Below, piece by piece: positions 13,039-25,524 of a stretch of 64,000 nucleotides of DNA. This DNA comes from Daucus carota subsp. sativus (lineage: Eukaryota > Streptophyta > Magnoliopsida > Apiales > Apiaceae): positions 41,131,598-41,195,597 of the forward strand of contig NC_030385.2 of assembly GCF_001625215.2 (NCBI RefSeq), given 5' to 3'. The translations under genes were made by a program, and so were the position numbers. Each line of letters begins with the position of its first letter. Position 1 is the stretch's first letter. Below the pieces are notes generated by a model that searched no databases, was not told where the DNA came from, and saw nothing but the letters and a program-made list of their open reading frames with translations.

Positions 13039-13619
13039 TATATGCCTAAATATAGACACGGCTTATCACCACACGAATTAGTATCTTCCAGAAAATATTA
13101 AAGTGAAATCTTGAACTATCAGAAAGATTTTTTTTTACTTTGTTACATGTCAATTCTGTAAGGAAGTGTCATGTAAAAAATATCTTTTAAGTTGCTTTAG
13201 CTGTTCCACAGATTTGGGAGCGATCTAATGCATTGGAAGTTTGGAACCTGTGTTTTGGGCCATTTTATTTTAACTTATACAATTATTAACTATTATTTAA
13301 AATAATTTTGTCGATTCTCATGTTCAACTTTACGTAGTAATTAATTTTTAAAAGCTAAGTTATTAGCAATTTCAATATGTATAAAATAATAACAGGATAC
13401 TAAAAACATCTTCAATTATGTACATTTTTTTTAACTTTCTAAATAAAAGTCATTTTGGAGGTGAAAATAAAGGACTCCATTGGCTAATGAAAAGGACCAA
13501 CAATTTTATAGATGAAAAATGACACAAAAAATTAATATTTTTTTTATTTTGAATTTAACCATGGAAAATGACACAAAAATTTTAAATAATGAGGAGAACC
13601 TTGATCATATATTCTTTTA

Positions 13620-13911
13620 TGTTGTGTTTGGTTGGGGTGAATGATTCCGGAAGGAATGAAATGAAAAATGAACTATATAATGGACAGTTGTTAACAAATT
13701 TCATTCCTTCCTCCATTCCATTCCTTACATTATGTGCTAGAGATCATACCTTCAATTTGAGATGGAATGCTCCATTCTCTTCTACCCCCAATTTCTTCTC
13801 AAATCTAATAATTTTGCCTCACTTACATTTATTCCAAAACTTCCCTCCTATCTCTATTAGTTCCAAATAATTTTACTCATTCCATTCCATTCACCTCAAC
13901 CAAACACAACA
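13620..13911. mobile_element. Tourist-like MITE (PIF/Harbinger) with TTA target duplication
   Basis: The ends TGTTGTGTTTGGTTGGGGTG and CACCTCAACCAAACACAACA are near-perfect inverted repeats. TTA flanks both sides (13617-13619, 13912-13914). The inner TIR continues as GAATG / CATTC repeats. It is 292 bp and noncoding; an open frame across it is an artefact. Confidence 0.85.
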
Positions 13912-14549
13912 TTAGAGGAAAGGCTGGAGACTAGACATGTCAGTCCGGTCGTGAAAGTAGACTCGGTCTAATTTACAGGTAAGTACGGGAAAATTGTACA
14001 GCAACGTACCGGAAACTACTCTATTGTCGGTGATATATAAATTTTGTGTTGAGTGTATACTTGAATATAATTTTAGTTCACTCTAAAAGTTTAACTAAAA
14101 TTATAAGCTGATTATTTTCTGAATTTCTTCAAAGGTAAACTTAAATATTAAATTAGTCAAGGATGTACTTGGATAAAGCTACCAATGGAATGTTAAATAA
14201 TTACTAGTACTACTTGTGCTCATTAAATTCCAAAAGCCGATCATAATTCCAGATCGAAATTATTTACTTAGCGATAGAAATAATCCCCACAAGACTTATA
14301 AAATAATTGAGTATTTTTGACATTTTGTATGATATTCCAGTACAGGACTTGATTTCCCACAGTTGGCGATGAAACTTCATACTTTTATCATCCGGCCATG
14401 CCGTTGTTTAGCATTATGCCATGTGATATTCCCCATGTATATAAAAGCATGTGATCCCCCATCATTATTTTATTTTGTGTTCCCTTCGATTCTCAATCAA
14501 CTAAGTTCATCAGATCTTCGATAATAAGTTTTCGAATATGTGTTATGAC

Positions 14550-14803
14550 ATGGATGTTTGGGTGGAGTTTTTAAGTCCCACTCTGGAGTTATAAGTTAGA
14601 AGTACATGTTCATACTGTGTGTATAAAAAGTCGAGAAGCACTTGTAAAATCTACGAATCCTAACTTTTGTTTCGTAACCTGCACTTTTTTGTGAAACACT
14701 TTAATCACTTATGAGTCTTAACTAATAGTATCTAACTTCTACTTCATTTTTTTTACTTTAAGCAAGAAGGGCTTATTTTAACCTTATCCAAACGGCCCCT
14801 ATA
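14550..14803. mobile_element. Possible degraded TIR element of the GTTTGG type
   Basis: The left side GGATGTTTGGGTGGAG and right side CCTTATCCAAACGGCCCC are imperfect inverted repeats, and both inner flanks carry AAGT / ACTT words. The target duplication is not clear. Confidence 0.35.
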
Positions 14804-16286
14804 TGTGCATATGTTTATTTATATAATATATTAATTATTTATATAACTTATAAAAATAAATTCAAATTAAAAAATAAGATCTCTTAAAATTATTACCAGG
14901 AGTACTATTTGTTATGGGTATAATGCACTGCTATACTAGGGCAGCTATTCACATACTAGATAATTAGCACTAAATAAGAATGTAAATATAATCTTTTATT
15001 CATATTAATTAACTAACATGAGTTATATTTATTTTCGATGAGGAAGTAGCTGGGAATTAATATGAATAATGAAGATTATGTTATTTATTTCATGGTAGGT
15101 TCACTCAGATGTGTTGCAGCTTTCTGCAGCCTCTCTTTCAAGGAGATTCGAGCCATGTCAAAGTAAAGTACCTCAAGGAAGATTCATTCTAACAAGCCAG
15201 AGAAATTCATTATAGGTTGTTTTCGTAATAAATTTTGTACATTCTTATCTGTGCATTTATAGTTGCACCTATATATCCCAGGTTTGTTGTAAATATTTAT
15301 GTACATGCATGGTACATAACAAAGATACGGCATCTTGTCTTGACATATATAATTGGGGCTACTAAATAGAATTTAAATTAATTTAACTGACATATTTTAG
15401 TTTCTCAAATAAACAGTGTGAATAAATTATAAAATAATGTGAATAAAATTAAACACGGTGACTTTGCTAACTCTAATTTTTTTAGTAGTGGCGGCATATC
15501 AATCAATATTTTTCTTTAGAAAAATTAAGAACAAAGAAGCGATCGACACACTCACAAAATACTTTCTGAGGCCAAATAAAATATTAATATAATTTTGATG
15601 GAATAATTATTTAAAGTAGTTCAGGCTTATGTCTTATCAAAGTCTCTGTGTGAACTTATCTCGGTGCTACGAGGCTATTGTGTAAGCCGTCAGGTTTTAT
15701 ATTTTTTATTACTTTAATTTTCTTTCTAGAAAAGTTTTTATGTCTTCACTGCAGCTCATGGCCAAAGCCATCGTGTTTCACGATTAACGTGCTAAATTTT
15801 ACAAATTTGATTGTCGTCGACTCATCGTAGTGGAGATTCTCTATTTGGAAAGATCTTTGTCACTAATAGAACTACTCATGTTTCGAGTTGGTACTGTTAG
15901 TACATCCTCACGACACCTTTAAAATATGGTTGGAGTTTATTTATGTTTCGTATGAAACCGGACGTCTTAACAATTTTCGTGTTCCAACTTGAAGTACTAA
16001 TAAACCAATCTCGTGGTTATATTTTATTACTTGGAAGTATGTTATAATTGGTAGTTAACTTCTTACAAAGCTATTATTATATCGGTAGTTGTTGTGATTG
16101 TTACAGCAGTTGCACGGTTTGCACGCATAGACTTTCCTCGGAATTTACTTGCTCTGTTTGCAAAATTCTACTAAGGGTACCAAATGACGAAAATAAGATT
16201 TATTCAAAAATAATTTTTGGGGTAACATCCTGTGTGGTTAGAGAAAGAGTAGTTCCGCCTACAAACAAATAATTAATATATTAAGA

Positions 16287-16738
16287 GGGGTGTATTGGAT
16301 TGAGATTTTAAAGCATTTTTTTGCATTCATGAAATCCGAGTGTATTCGATTGGGATTGTTTGAAATCCATTAAAATCTTGAGGTATTCAATTGGGATTTT
16401 AAATTATGCTACAAAATCTTCAATTGGGATTTTAAATTATGCTTTAAAATCCGAGGGTATTCGATTGGGATTGTTTGAAATCCATTAAAATCTGATGGTA
16501 TTCAAATGCTGACGGATTTTTTTTCATTTCATAAAATGATGGATTTTGTGGCATTCTTCAGTGTATTTTAATTTTTTTGAAATCCCACCAAATTCAATGG
16601 GATTTTGAAGCATTGTACCTAAATCTTATCAACTCTGCGACATTTCGTCAAGAATCCGCACAAAATCAAAATCCCATACAATCCATTAAAATCTATAAAC
16701 TAAAAACAATGCATTAAAATCCCAATCGAATACACCCC
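16287..16738. mobile_element. MITE with GGGGTGTATTGGATTGRGAT ends, family copy 1
   Basis: The left end GGGGTGTATTGGATTGAGAT pairs with the right end ATCCCAATCGAATACACCCC. Inside, the phrase 'ATTCGATTGGGATT' recurs several times, so subterminal repeats are prominent. The target duplication is unclear. A second, truncated copy lies at 62969-63402. No ORF. Confidence 0.75.
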
Positions 16739-17413
16739 AGTAAGTATCAATTTGCTAGTATATTCGGACGAATATATAATGGATATTTGGTATTGTCTGC
16801 ATATAGTCGTGACCTTGGATTGCTATAAATAATATAAAAACTCCGTTCGACGGGAAGTGTAAAAACATTGCTCGAATTTCGTAAGCTTGATTATAGGTGT
16901 GATGAAGACGTCGACCATATAAAGAGGGATGTGTAACATCCCATTTAAAAAATATATGTGTCCTTAATAATTAATGTACATCAATTTGTTAGTAGCATTT
17001 TTGAACTCACATGTGGTGGGTTCTTTAATCTGATCCAGTATGCACTGTTTATAACATCTGGTTAGACAAAGAACATCTGAATCCTTTATAAATATAAATA
17101 AATAAATAACGCATACCAAATTGAATGCATTTTTGTACTAAAATATGATGGGTTATTGAATCGGATCTGGTTTAATATATATGATTATGCCTTGAGTTGC
17201 TATAAAAGCTGTTAGAACTCAATAATCGGAGAAGCCTTCAAATAATTTAAAATTCTAGTCGAGTTAGCTACTCAACAATGAAGTGAATCAGATAAAATCG
17301 TCATGCTTTCTCTCACCGGAAACTGGTCTATAATATTAAAATTTTAATTGGACTCTACTATCTATCCAACTCTATGGACTATGGATATCATGACAAGTTC
17401 TCAGTCGGATATA

Positions 17414-18085
17414 CGGGACCGTTTGGCTGAGTTTAAAAAAAGTGACTTATTACTTAAAATAAAGAAGTAGATTAAAAGTGATAAGTTGGTTTGGACTTAT
17501 AAGCTACCAGAAGTGTTTGGATACCGTGATTTATAAGCTACCAGAAGTTTTTTAAGTGTTTGGATAACTTAACTTATAAGTTGGTATTAGTTTGGTAATT
17601 TTGTAATATAAATAATTTGTTTCTTCTAAAAAATCAATTATAATTACAAAATATCTTTTATTGTTAATACATGAAATATTTTACAAGTACCAAATTTTAA
17701 ACGTTGCATTAAAATTAAAAAATTAATAACCGCATTAAAATTAAAAAAAATTGGACTAAATTTAATCCACTAAATTCTAGATCAAGAGCAATATTATCAG
17801 CTAGGAACATAAATAATTTATTACCGGCAAGCAAGACAGATACAAACTCTGCATCTCCTTACACTTAGCAACAATCAGACCAACTCCTAAATTCCCAACA
17901 CCTAAACACCATCTAGAAAGAAGCAGAAGTCGGGGGTGAAAAATAAGCTAGGTTTCAAAGCTTATTTTGCTGGGCTTATTTCCGCTTAATCCACCAGCTT
18001 CTTTTGTTGCCAAACGGTCCGTGTAAAAGCTGAAGTGAGCTTCTGAGGCTTTTAAGCCCAGAAGTCACACAGCCAAACACGCACT
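17414..18085. mobile_element. TIR element with ACCGTTTGGCTG ends (PIF- or hAT-like)
   Basis: The left end CGGGACCGTTTGGCTGAGT has two inverted partners on the right: GCCAAACGGTCC near 18016-18027 and CAGCCAAACACGCACT ending at 18085. Repeated AGAAGT, CTTATAAG and AAGCTT words fill both subterminal zones. It may be one element with a duplicated end, or two nested ones. No coding potential. Confidence 0.5.
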
Positions 18086-18425
18086 ATAATACTTCACGAA
18101 CAAAACAGAATTTGTTACTGGCACAGTGGCACTTGAGTTGAGTGAGTGTATATATGTAACTGTAAATTGCAGAGCAGAAGTGTTCACATTTACAGGCTAC
18201 TTTTAAAAGCTCACCTTTCCCAGCCTGCTTTCAACGTATCATGTCAATTATTACAACCAATTATTGCTACGATACAAGCGACATGGCTAGAAAATGGTCC
18301 GGCCCATCATGTTTGTCTAATATGCCCTTGTTAATACAACATCTAAGAATTTACGCACTATTTGACTTATAGTAGACTATAGTAGTTTTTGAGTATGAAA
18401 CGCATGAAATTCCATGACCATGCCC

Positions 18426-18673
18426 AGTGGCGGAACTAGGAGATCAAATCACCCGGGGCTCAAAAAATATTCGCGACTCAAATATTTAACAACATTTGAT
18501 TGAAGAAAAAATATCAATTAATACAAAGATTTTTGAAACTTACCCGGGGCTCAAAAAATTTCTTTATATCATTTTTAGAGAACATTCAGGGCTGGAAAAA
18601 AAAAATTCTACTGGTATTTTTTTTTTTCTAGCCGGGGCTCCAGCCCCCCTTCGCCACCCCCTGGTTCCGCCCC
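18426..18673. mobile_element. Mutator-like MITE with a perfect 11-bp target duplication
   Basis: The ends AGTGGCGGAACTAGG and CCTGGTTCCGCCCC are inverted repeats. The flanks carry the same 11 bp, TGACCATGCCC, at 18415-18425 and 18674-18684. A 9-11 bp duplication with TIRs fits the Mutator group. The inner parts also echo each other: 'CCGGGGCTC' occurs near both ends. Related fragments seem to lie near 58850 and at the right edge. Confidence 0.75.
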
Positions 18674-19813
18674 TGACCATGCCCTCACACTCACACTCAC
18701 CTTTCACTTGCAGGACCAACTAATAGAAGCCTGACATCAATTTCCAGGCTGACAGTTCATGTTTGTGAGTTTATGTGATCAAGGAATAGCCTCCTTTACT
18801 GGCCACAAACAGAAATTTATATTCTCTCTTACATTTTGGATTAATAACAGCAACCACATTGTTCCAAGTAGACTTGTTCAAGGACAACTAAGAATTGGTG
18901 CCACTTCCGGGGGACGTTTGGATTGTCGATGGTCGAGTTATTCGTCGGAAGATTTAAATGAACACTAATGCATAAATAAATCGAAATTTTGAATTCCGCT
19001 AACCGGATAAATTTCCATGATAAAATAACAATCAAATTCAATTCGTTACAAAATTAGACAGTTGATGTAAATGTAATCACATATGTAGTATTACTGTTAT
19101 GGTGAAAGAACAATCATAATGGTCCCATTTATAAACTGGTGGGCTTTCGCTTTAGTACTGTATAAAGAAATGGTACATCTAAGGCAACAAGGCCCGTATC
19201 TCTCGGCTCGCAATCTATTTAACTTTTGGCACCATCTAAGGATCAGACTAATGAGCCTCCATATTTTCTTCCTTTAGCATAAACATGGGTAGGCTTCTCT
19301 TTACCCAAATTATGCTAATTGTGCTCGGTAGGTTGTGTAGTTGTATAATAAGTTTGGTCACATTAAATTATCGTCTTAAGCTTATCCACAAAAAAAAATG
19401 TCGGTGAGATTAAATTTGATTTTCTCTTCATTTTCAAGAATTAAGTAATGAGTTCATATTGGAATTTATGATAACATTTTTTTTGTGACAAAAATTTATG
19501 AAAACGTTAAACATCAATAAACCATGAAAACTAGTCATGTAAACTCTGGTTTGTTTAGTTTAGTTCTAGAAAAATAATTATCAAGTTCTAACAAGCCTAT
19601 TTTTGTTTATTTAATTTGGCCCGGCTGTTCATTTTATTTGAGCTTGCTTAGTTGGGCCAACTGTTCATGTTTGGTCTTTTTGTATGCTTTTGTTTCTCAA
19701 CTGATGATGCAAGAGTAAAATTCGCCAAATCCGTAGGATATTTTAATTTATGTTAATGATTATATTTTAAAAATAATATATTTTTATTATTATTAAATAT
19801 TATAGATATAATA

Positions 19814-20266
19814 TCTATACTATAATATAATAAGCCAACATAGGTTTAATTTGTAGTCGTACAAAATTTTGGTTTGGTCACCTCCTTTATAACTAGTGGG
19901 TCACATGTAGACTTCTCTTACTCTTATAACTACAAGTGGGTCACATGTAAACTTCTCTTACTCTTACTATATTAAAGAGTTTTATACCGTTCAAATTACA
20001 AACACTTGTGATGTAATACAAGATAAAAAACTCCATCATTATTCTTTTAAATATAATTTATATATTATTTATATACTATATAATAATAAACCGATATTGA
20101 TATAATTCGTAGTCGTCCAAAAAATGCAATCAGTTAGTAAATATAATCTGGTTAAAATCTAATTCATTAATACTAAAATACTAATAAAATGATGTTAAAA
20201 TTTAAATTATAATTAAAAAATTATGAATTCTATACCCGCCCGTGCTTCGCACGGGTTAAAGGCTAG
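19814..20266 (+). mobile_element. Non-autonomous Helitron, copy A
   Basis: The 5' end is TC (TCTATACTATA) after an A. The 3' end has a perfect 7-bp stem (CCCGTGC, loop TTC, GCACGGG) at 20239-20255, then TTAAAGG and the terminal CTAG followed by T. A^T insertion, 5' TC, and a 3' hairpin about 10 nt before CTRR are the Helitron hallmarks. No Rep/helicase gene is present. Confidence 0.82.
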
Positions 20267-20877
20267 TACTATAAAAAGCCAACATGGGTATAATTTGTAG
20301 TCGTACAAAATTTTGGTTTGGTACTCTCCTCTAAAACTAAAACTCTACAACATGTAGATATCTATTAAACAGTTTTATATACTAAAAACACTCCTTATGT
20401 ATATTAATATCTTATTAAATATAATTTATAATTAGTTGAAAAAGGTGAAACTACTGTTAATAACATATATTAATATTAAAAAATACTTATAGACAAATGT
20501 ATAAGTAATTATAAATATATAATTTTTAATATCTTTTGTCTAAAATACATATAAATAATTAGAGACGCTACTTTTTAATTATAACGTATTTTACTCGAAA
20601 TTTAACTCTAACGTGTTCTATTTCGTTACAAACACGAACCATTACGTAACATATGAAGATATATGAAATATGAAAAATTTGATTTAAAATTAATTGAATA
20701 ATATTAATTGTGAAAGCTAAATTTCCGTTAGAAGATATAATCAGTTGGTTAATATAATTTAACTAAAATCCAATTCATTAATACTAAAATACTAATGAAA
20801 TGGTGTTAAAATTTAAATTATAATTAATAAATTACGAATTATATTCCCGCCCGTGCTTTGCACGGGTTAAAGGCTAG
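20267..20877 (+). mobile_element. Non-autonomous Helitron, copy B, head-to-tail after A
   Basis: It starts at TACTATAAAAAGCCAACATG, which is the family 5' end lacking its first TCTA, directly after the CTAG of copy A. It ends with the hairpin CCCGTGC-TTT-GCACGGG (20850-20866) and CTAG. The shared internal phrase 'GTAGTCGTACAAAATTTTGG' shows the same family. Confidence 0.75.
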
Positions 20878-21358
20878 TAATGTATAATAACCCAACATGA
20901 GTATAATTCGTAGTCGTACAAAATTTTAGTTTGGTCATGTTGGTTTGGTGATTCACTTTATAACTAAAATTCTGCTACACGTAGAGTCATAGTCTTACAG
21001 TTCCCATAGTCTTACATCTCTAAACAGTTTGATATACTACAAGATAAAAACCCCACCATTATTCTTTTAAATATAATTTATAATTATCATTAATATATAT
21101 TAATATTATATAATAATTATTAATAGATGCATAACTTATAAATACATTTGTTCTAATGTCTTCTACTCCATTGGAGCATATAATCAATTTAGTCAATCAA
21201 TATAACCAACCATTATACATATCCCTCTTAGGGATGCTCTTAATAAGATTTCAATTCATTAATACTAAAACACTAATAAAATGATTTTAAAATTTAAATT
21301 ATATATAATAAATTTAAAATTATATAGCCGCCCGTGCTTTGCCCAGGTTTAAGGCTAG
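20878..21358 (+). mobile_element. Non-autonomous Helitron, copy C, head-to-tail after B
   Basis: It begins TAATGTATAATAACCCAACATG and keeps GTAGTCGTACAAAATTTT. The 3' hairpin is damaged (GCACGGG has become GCCCAGG), but AAGGCTAG remains at the end. It is older or more decayed than A and B. Confidence 0.65.
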
Positions 21359-22858
21359 TGTATTAAAAAAAGACACATAAATAATTTTCATATAATAATC
21401 TTCTGAAAGTTATGTAAATCTGGTCCGACCTTAAATTATATTTATGTCACCACATTATTAGTTAACAGTGATCGAGTATCTCGGGTCTCATGGCCTTCTC
21501 TTTCCTTTCCCTTTATCTTTTGGGGCATAGACTTTACTCTAGTTTGATGTGATATCTCAAGTCTTCCTTTTATCAAAAGACATGATATTATCAATTTTTT
21601 ATATGATAATTTATTTTACTATTCCATCATTTGTAATATATTGTAAATATTTGAATCAGTGATAGAAATAGTGTCCAAATATATGATATATACGGCTAAC
21701 AAATTATATGATCAAATACAAACAAGAGATCCGAGTTTTATATGACATCACCCACCCCCTAATGTTATCTTCCACCGTCGTTTTTCTGGAATTTACTCTC
21801 GATCTCACTCAATTCATTTCGGATCCTCTAAAGTCTCACCAAGACTCCGTACTCCGTAATGACCAAAGAGGTGCTCTAGACAAGTTATAGAACCAATACT
21901 TGACTCCACTCTGTTCCACTAAATCCCACCCACGCTCAGTGTGCCCCATCTAGGTTTTCTCAATTTAATTTTCCTAAAGTTACCTCTTTTCCCTTTTGCA
22001 CTTCCATGTAAATGCTTTTAGAAAATATAGTATAAAAAAGTAAATTAAACATTTAAATAAAATAACACAAAAATTAAGTAATGAAATGATAAAACCTTAG
22101 ACAAGAAGCAACAGATTGCAAGATGCAAGATTGAAGATGTTTGAATAGTTGAAATTGTCCAATAGAACAATAATCAATCAATCAACCACTTTTGATAAAG
22201 CGACGCCAATAATTAGATTTTCGAGAAAAAAAAACTGTTGAATTATCAAGTGTAAAATCTTTGAATAACATCAATTCGTGGATGCTAAAGCTTACAAATG
22301 ATAGAAAGAAATAATTATCATAGTCAGAGTTTTCAGAGTTTTAAGAAATTTAATGATTACAGCGGTTTGTTTTTGGAAGGTAATTCACACTTAATGGCGG
22401 GTGGAAACCAGAACGATGGAGGCAAAAAGAGAAGCTAGAGGCGTGCTAAGTTAATGTGATAAAATAAAATTGGGTGTGTTGGATTGATTTACTTTTCTAA
22501 TATTTCTTATGTATCCATTTTTAATCTATTCTATCTAAAACTTCTTATACCTCTCAATTGCTTTTTTTTATTATTAATAATTTAATTTCTATCGATCAAT
22601 TTTAATATTTTCTACCCGGCCTGATAAAAAAAATATACTATAATTATATAATTTAAAAATTTTGGGCTCCTTCTTATTATGGGCCCTAGACCGTTGCCTC
22701 TCCAGACTACCCTCAGAACCGGGCCTGGATATAATCCAAGCCCATATTTCAACCCTTGGACCCATTTGGTTAAAAGAATAATCTTGCTAATTTTAGGTGA
22801 TTAACAACCGTTGGATGATAAACTTCAGAAGATATGGACCATGAGATATGATCTCTTG
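21359..22858. other. Intergenic DNA with dispersed repeat fragments
   Basis: No gene is recognised. A segment near 22610-22740 (ACCCGGCCTGAT ... GGGCCCTAGACCGTTGCCTC ... GGGCCTGG) looks like the worn end of a dispersed repeat, because it has the GGCCT-type inverted words seen in common plant elements. Family not assigned. Confidence 0.4.
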
Positions 22859-24171
22859 CTTATAAATAATGCACGATGTTTACCTTAGGTTTTCATACCC
22901 AACTCCGCCACTTATTAGTTCATCACTCTCTCCCAATTCATAAACGCGCCCTTCAAAATATTTTCCTTTTCCGACTAAAACTAGAATTTTCCGGTTTCTT
23001 CTGTCTATAGTCTACCATCTAGGTATAATGATTTGATAAAACACATGTTATGTTTTTATGAAATCGCGATTTTAAAATGATTTGTCGACCCACTTACCAA
23101 ATTTTTGTAATATTTTCCGAAATTTGTACAAGTTTTGAAAGTCTTAATATCGTCGTGACTTTTCTCTCGATTCCAATTGATAAGGTAAGTTTCCAAAATC
23201 AATTTCATTTTTCTCTCATATTGCATATGTCAATTTATGAAAATTTATTTTGTGTTTCGTAAAAAAATTGTTCTAAAAATTAATTAGCGTGTATTATTAT
23301 TCTAATATTTTTTATTTCAATAATTGTAGTAAATGATGAAGAAAATGCTCCAGATCTCTTTCAACATCACCCACAGGTAATATATCTTCTATTCTTATTA
23401 AAATTTTGTAATAATTGAATTATGTATCGTAAATATGCAAAATTGTCTGGCTGGATTGAAATTGTTGTGTATATAACAAGAATTTGTTTGTACGTGATAT
23501 ACTACTTAAACAGAATCCTTGTTATTATAAGTAGGACATTAGTCAAGAATTCGAAAAAGATCGAGACATATACATCAAGCTTGAAAGACCGAGAAAGAAA
23601 AATGTATCCAGGAATGCTTTCAGCAACTTCAGGCCTTTTTTAACTACAGTTACATCAACCCTCCATATCAGGCACATGAGTACCAAATTCCAAACCCAGG
23701 TTTCTCCTTTCATGGGCCTCAAGTGACCTATAATCCACCATTGTATGGTCAAGGTCCTGCATCAATTATTTCGTGGGTCATCAACAGGCCCAACCTCAAC
23801 AAGTGTATATTTCACATGTTTGCACCGTTCTAGAATCTTTAATTCAAATTCTTATACTTAGCTATTTTTTAAAAAAGAGTTAATTATATGAATAATGTTT
23901 GATCAGTTTTAAAAAAAATATAGATGGTTTCTCTTCATTGTCTACTCTTTATAAAATGTTTGGTTCATAAAATTGCTTCATGTGATAATTCAAATCAGAG
24001 TTGCTGAGACTACAAGAAACATCCAGTGATGCATTTGGATCATTAATAGTCTCTGCAGCTGTTGACATGCCATCAATGAATGTAGTGATGAATGGGGGAG
24101 ACTCTTCATGTGTAGCCGGATTGCTTCCTCGCACAATTCAAGGAATCAAACAAGCAACTCATCGCAATTAA
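22859..24171 (+). pseudogene. Unidentified gene-like block, probably a remnant or lineage-specific gene
   Basis: I do not recognise this. A TATAAATA box at about 22861 is followed by a CT-rich leader and a possible donor at 23023. Possible exons are near 23332-23375 (ending HHPQ or ITHR by frame, then GTAATA) and 23534-23800, where one frame reads a Pro/Tyr/Gln-rich stretch (NYSYINPPYQAHEYQ ... NPPLYGQGP). After an AAATCAG acceptor, 24000-24171 is open to a TAA and reads [14 protein letters not shown], then [12 protein letters not shown], ending QATHRN. The composition looks protein-like, but I could not join the exons into one frame. It may be a decayed transcription-factor-like gene, a fragment carried by a transposon, or a noncoding RNA. 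Confidence 0.3.
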
Positions 24172-24789
24172 ACATAAAGGGCTGGACTATAGATCATGAT
24201 GTATAAAATTTCTAGAGTGAATAATTTTATTTTTGTTTTTATAATATGATAATCTACACAGAGTTTTTGTTATTAGATTTTGTGTAACAAGAGTTTCTCA
24301 AAAATTAATGATTAATATATTGTATATGATGTATGGAACTTTTAGTGTGAATAATTCTTTTTTTATTTTTATAGTATGATAAATATTTCATTGTTTTATC
24401 CTTGTAAAATTGAATTATTTGTTAATTATGTGAAGCATCAGGGCAGGGCATAAGAAAAAGTGACTTGATTAAGTAATCTATCTAATACAACAACCTCGAG
24501 TAATTTAATTCAAAGTGACCATACTACCTTTTGCTCAAAATTTTTTTTTTTTTAATATAAAGGTCATTATTAGACATTAATGTTTTTTTTAAGGAATTAG
24601 ACACTAATATCTAATCATTAATATACATTAAATTATTTCATATTTAAAACTCCAATACATATATGTTATAAATATCCCGTGTTATAAAAGGTGGGAATCC
24701 GGAAATCGATGATTAATCAAAATAATAGGATCATTATTCTGAATTAGTTTTATTTTATATATGTAAAAATAATAAATATATATATAATG

Positions 24790-25120
24790 ATTCTTAAAAT
24801 TTTAAATTATCCCCCACAAATTTTGTAAATTCTAATATTCGGCCTGATTTTCAACCAATTAATCTAATTTTTGTCCAATTAGCCATCGATTTTAACCGAA
24901 TTTTTGTCCAATCTGCCCTTACTCAGTATAAATATCAACATGATCATTATTTGAAAATAATTTAATATTTTATATAATAATATATATCTAATCATTTTTA
25001 AAATTTTAAATTTGCCCCACAAATTTTGTAAAATTTAATATTCAACCTGATTTTCGTCTAATTGATCAAGTTTTGACCAAATAATCATCGATTTAACCGA
25101 ATTTTACCAAATCGGATTAA
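24790..25120. repeat. Diverged tandem direct repeat, period about 205 bp
   Basis: Both blocks (about 24790-24925 and 24993-25120) contain CCCCCACAAATTTTGTAAA or its variant, then TCTAATATTC or TTTAATATTC, CCTGATTTTC, an ATCGATTTTAACCG-type word and CAAAT. They are old, diverged units lying upstream of a Helitron 3' end. Confidence 0.5.
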
Positions 25121-25440
25121 AAATCCTTCTGATTATCGATTAATTAGTCAACTAACCGATTTTTAGAATATTTAATTATTGTTATTTTAAAAAAAATTAT
25201 ATATGTACATATTAGAATAATTATAAATATAATATATAACTATATGACAATGACTCTGATTCGGCAAAAATCTCATTTCTTATATCAAATTTTCAATAAT
25301 TTTAGGTGGGTGGTAATTTAATTATATAATAAAATTGTAAATAGTGTATATTTTTGGGTTTATATTTTAATAAATATCATAGTGAGGATATGTGTACATA
25401 TAGATATCAATATAATATGATTTTAAATATAAATTAATGT

Positions 25441-25524
25441 ACAATATAAATAATCTCAATTTAAAAAGATGAAATATAAAAAAATAATTTAAAACAGCCG
25501 GCTTTGCACGGGTTAAAAAGCTAG
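25441..25524 (+). mobile_element. Decayed Helitron 3' end (copy D)
   Basis: A worn hairpin (GCCGGCTTTGCACGGG) is followed by TTAAAAAG and CTAG at 25521-25524. The left arm is mutated and the flanking base is C rather than T. The 5' end is not identifiable. A further possible relic hairpin (CCGTG ... CACGG) lies at about 25764-25780. Confidence 0.45.

Larger units (their letters stand above)
7260..19813. other. 12.5 kb intergenic stretch with MITEs and no convincing gene
   Basis: No frame in this stretch shows a recognisable domain or a chain of spliceable exons. The open frames near 8296, 9745, 12104, 13589, 16048 and 18146 are short, and several fall inside MITEs. Promoter-like TATA runs occur, for example before a TC-rich stretch near 14434-14520, but nothing coding follows. 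The identifiable content is the transposon series listed separately. I looked for common miRNA and tRNA signatures and saw none, but folding could not be run. Confidence 0.5.

Noticed and set aside
13589..13870. 93-codon open frame
   Set aside because: Almost entirely inside the Tourist-like MITE at 13620-13911; its TIRs explain the sequence.
14400..15200. Possible miRNA gene: TATA box near 14434 and a CTGCAGC-rich stretch near 15115
   Set aside because: No known miRNA sequence recognised and no clear stem found by eye; folding could not be run.
16048..16272. 74-codon frame with several CxxC-like cysteines, suggestive of a small zinc-binding protein
   Set aside because: No recognisable domain, poor start context, no supporting exons, and it abuts a MITE; probably chance.
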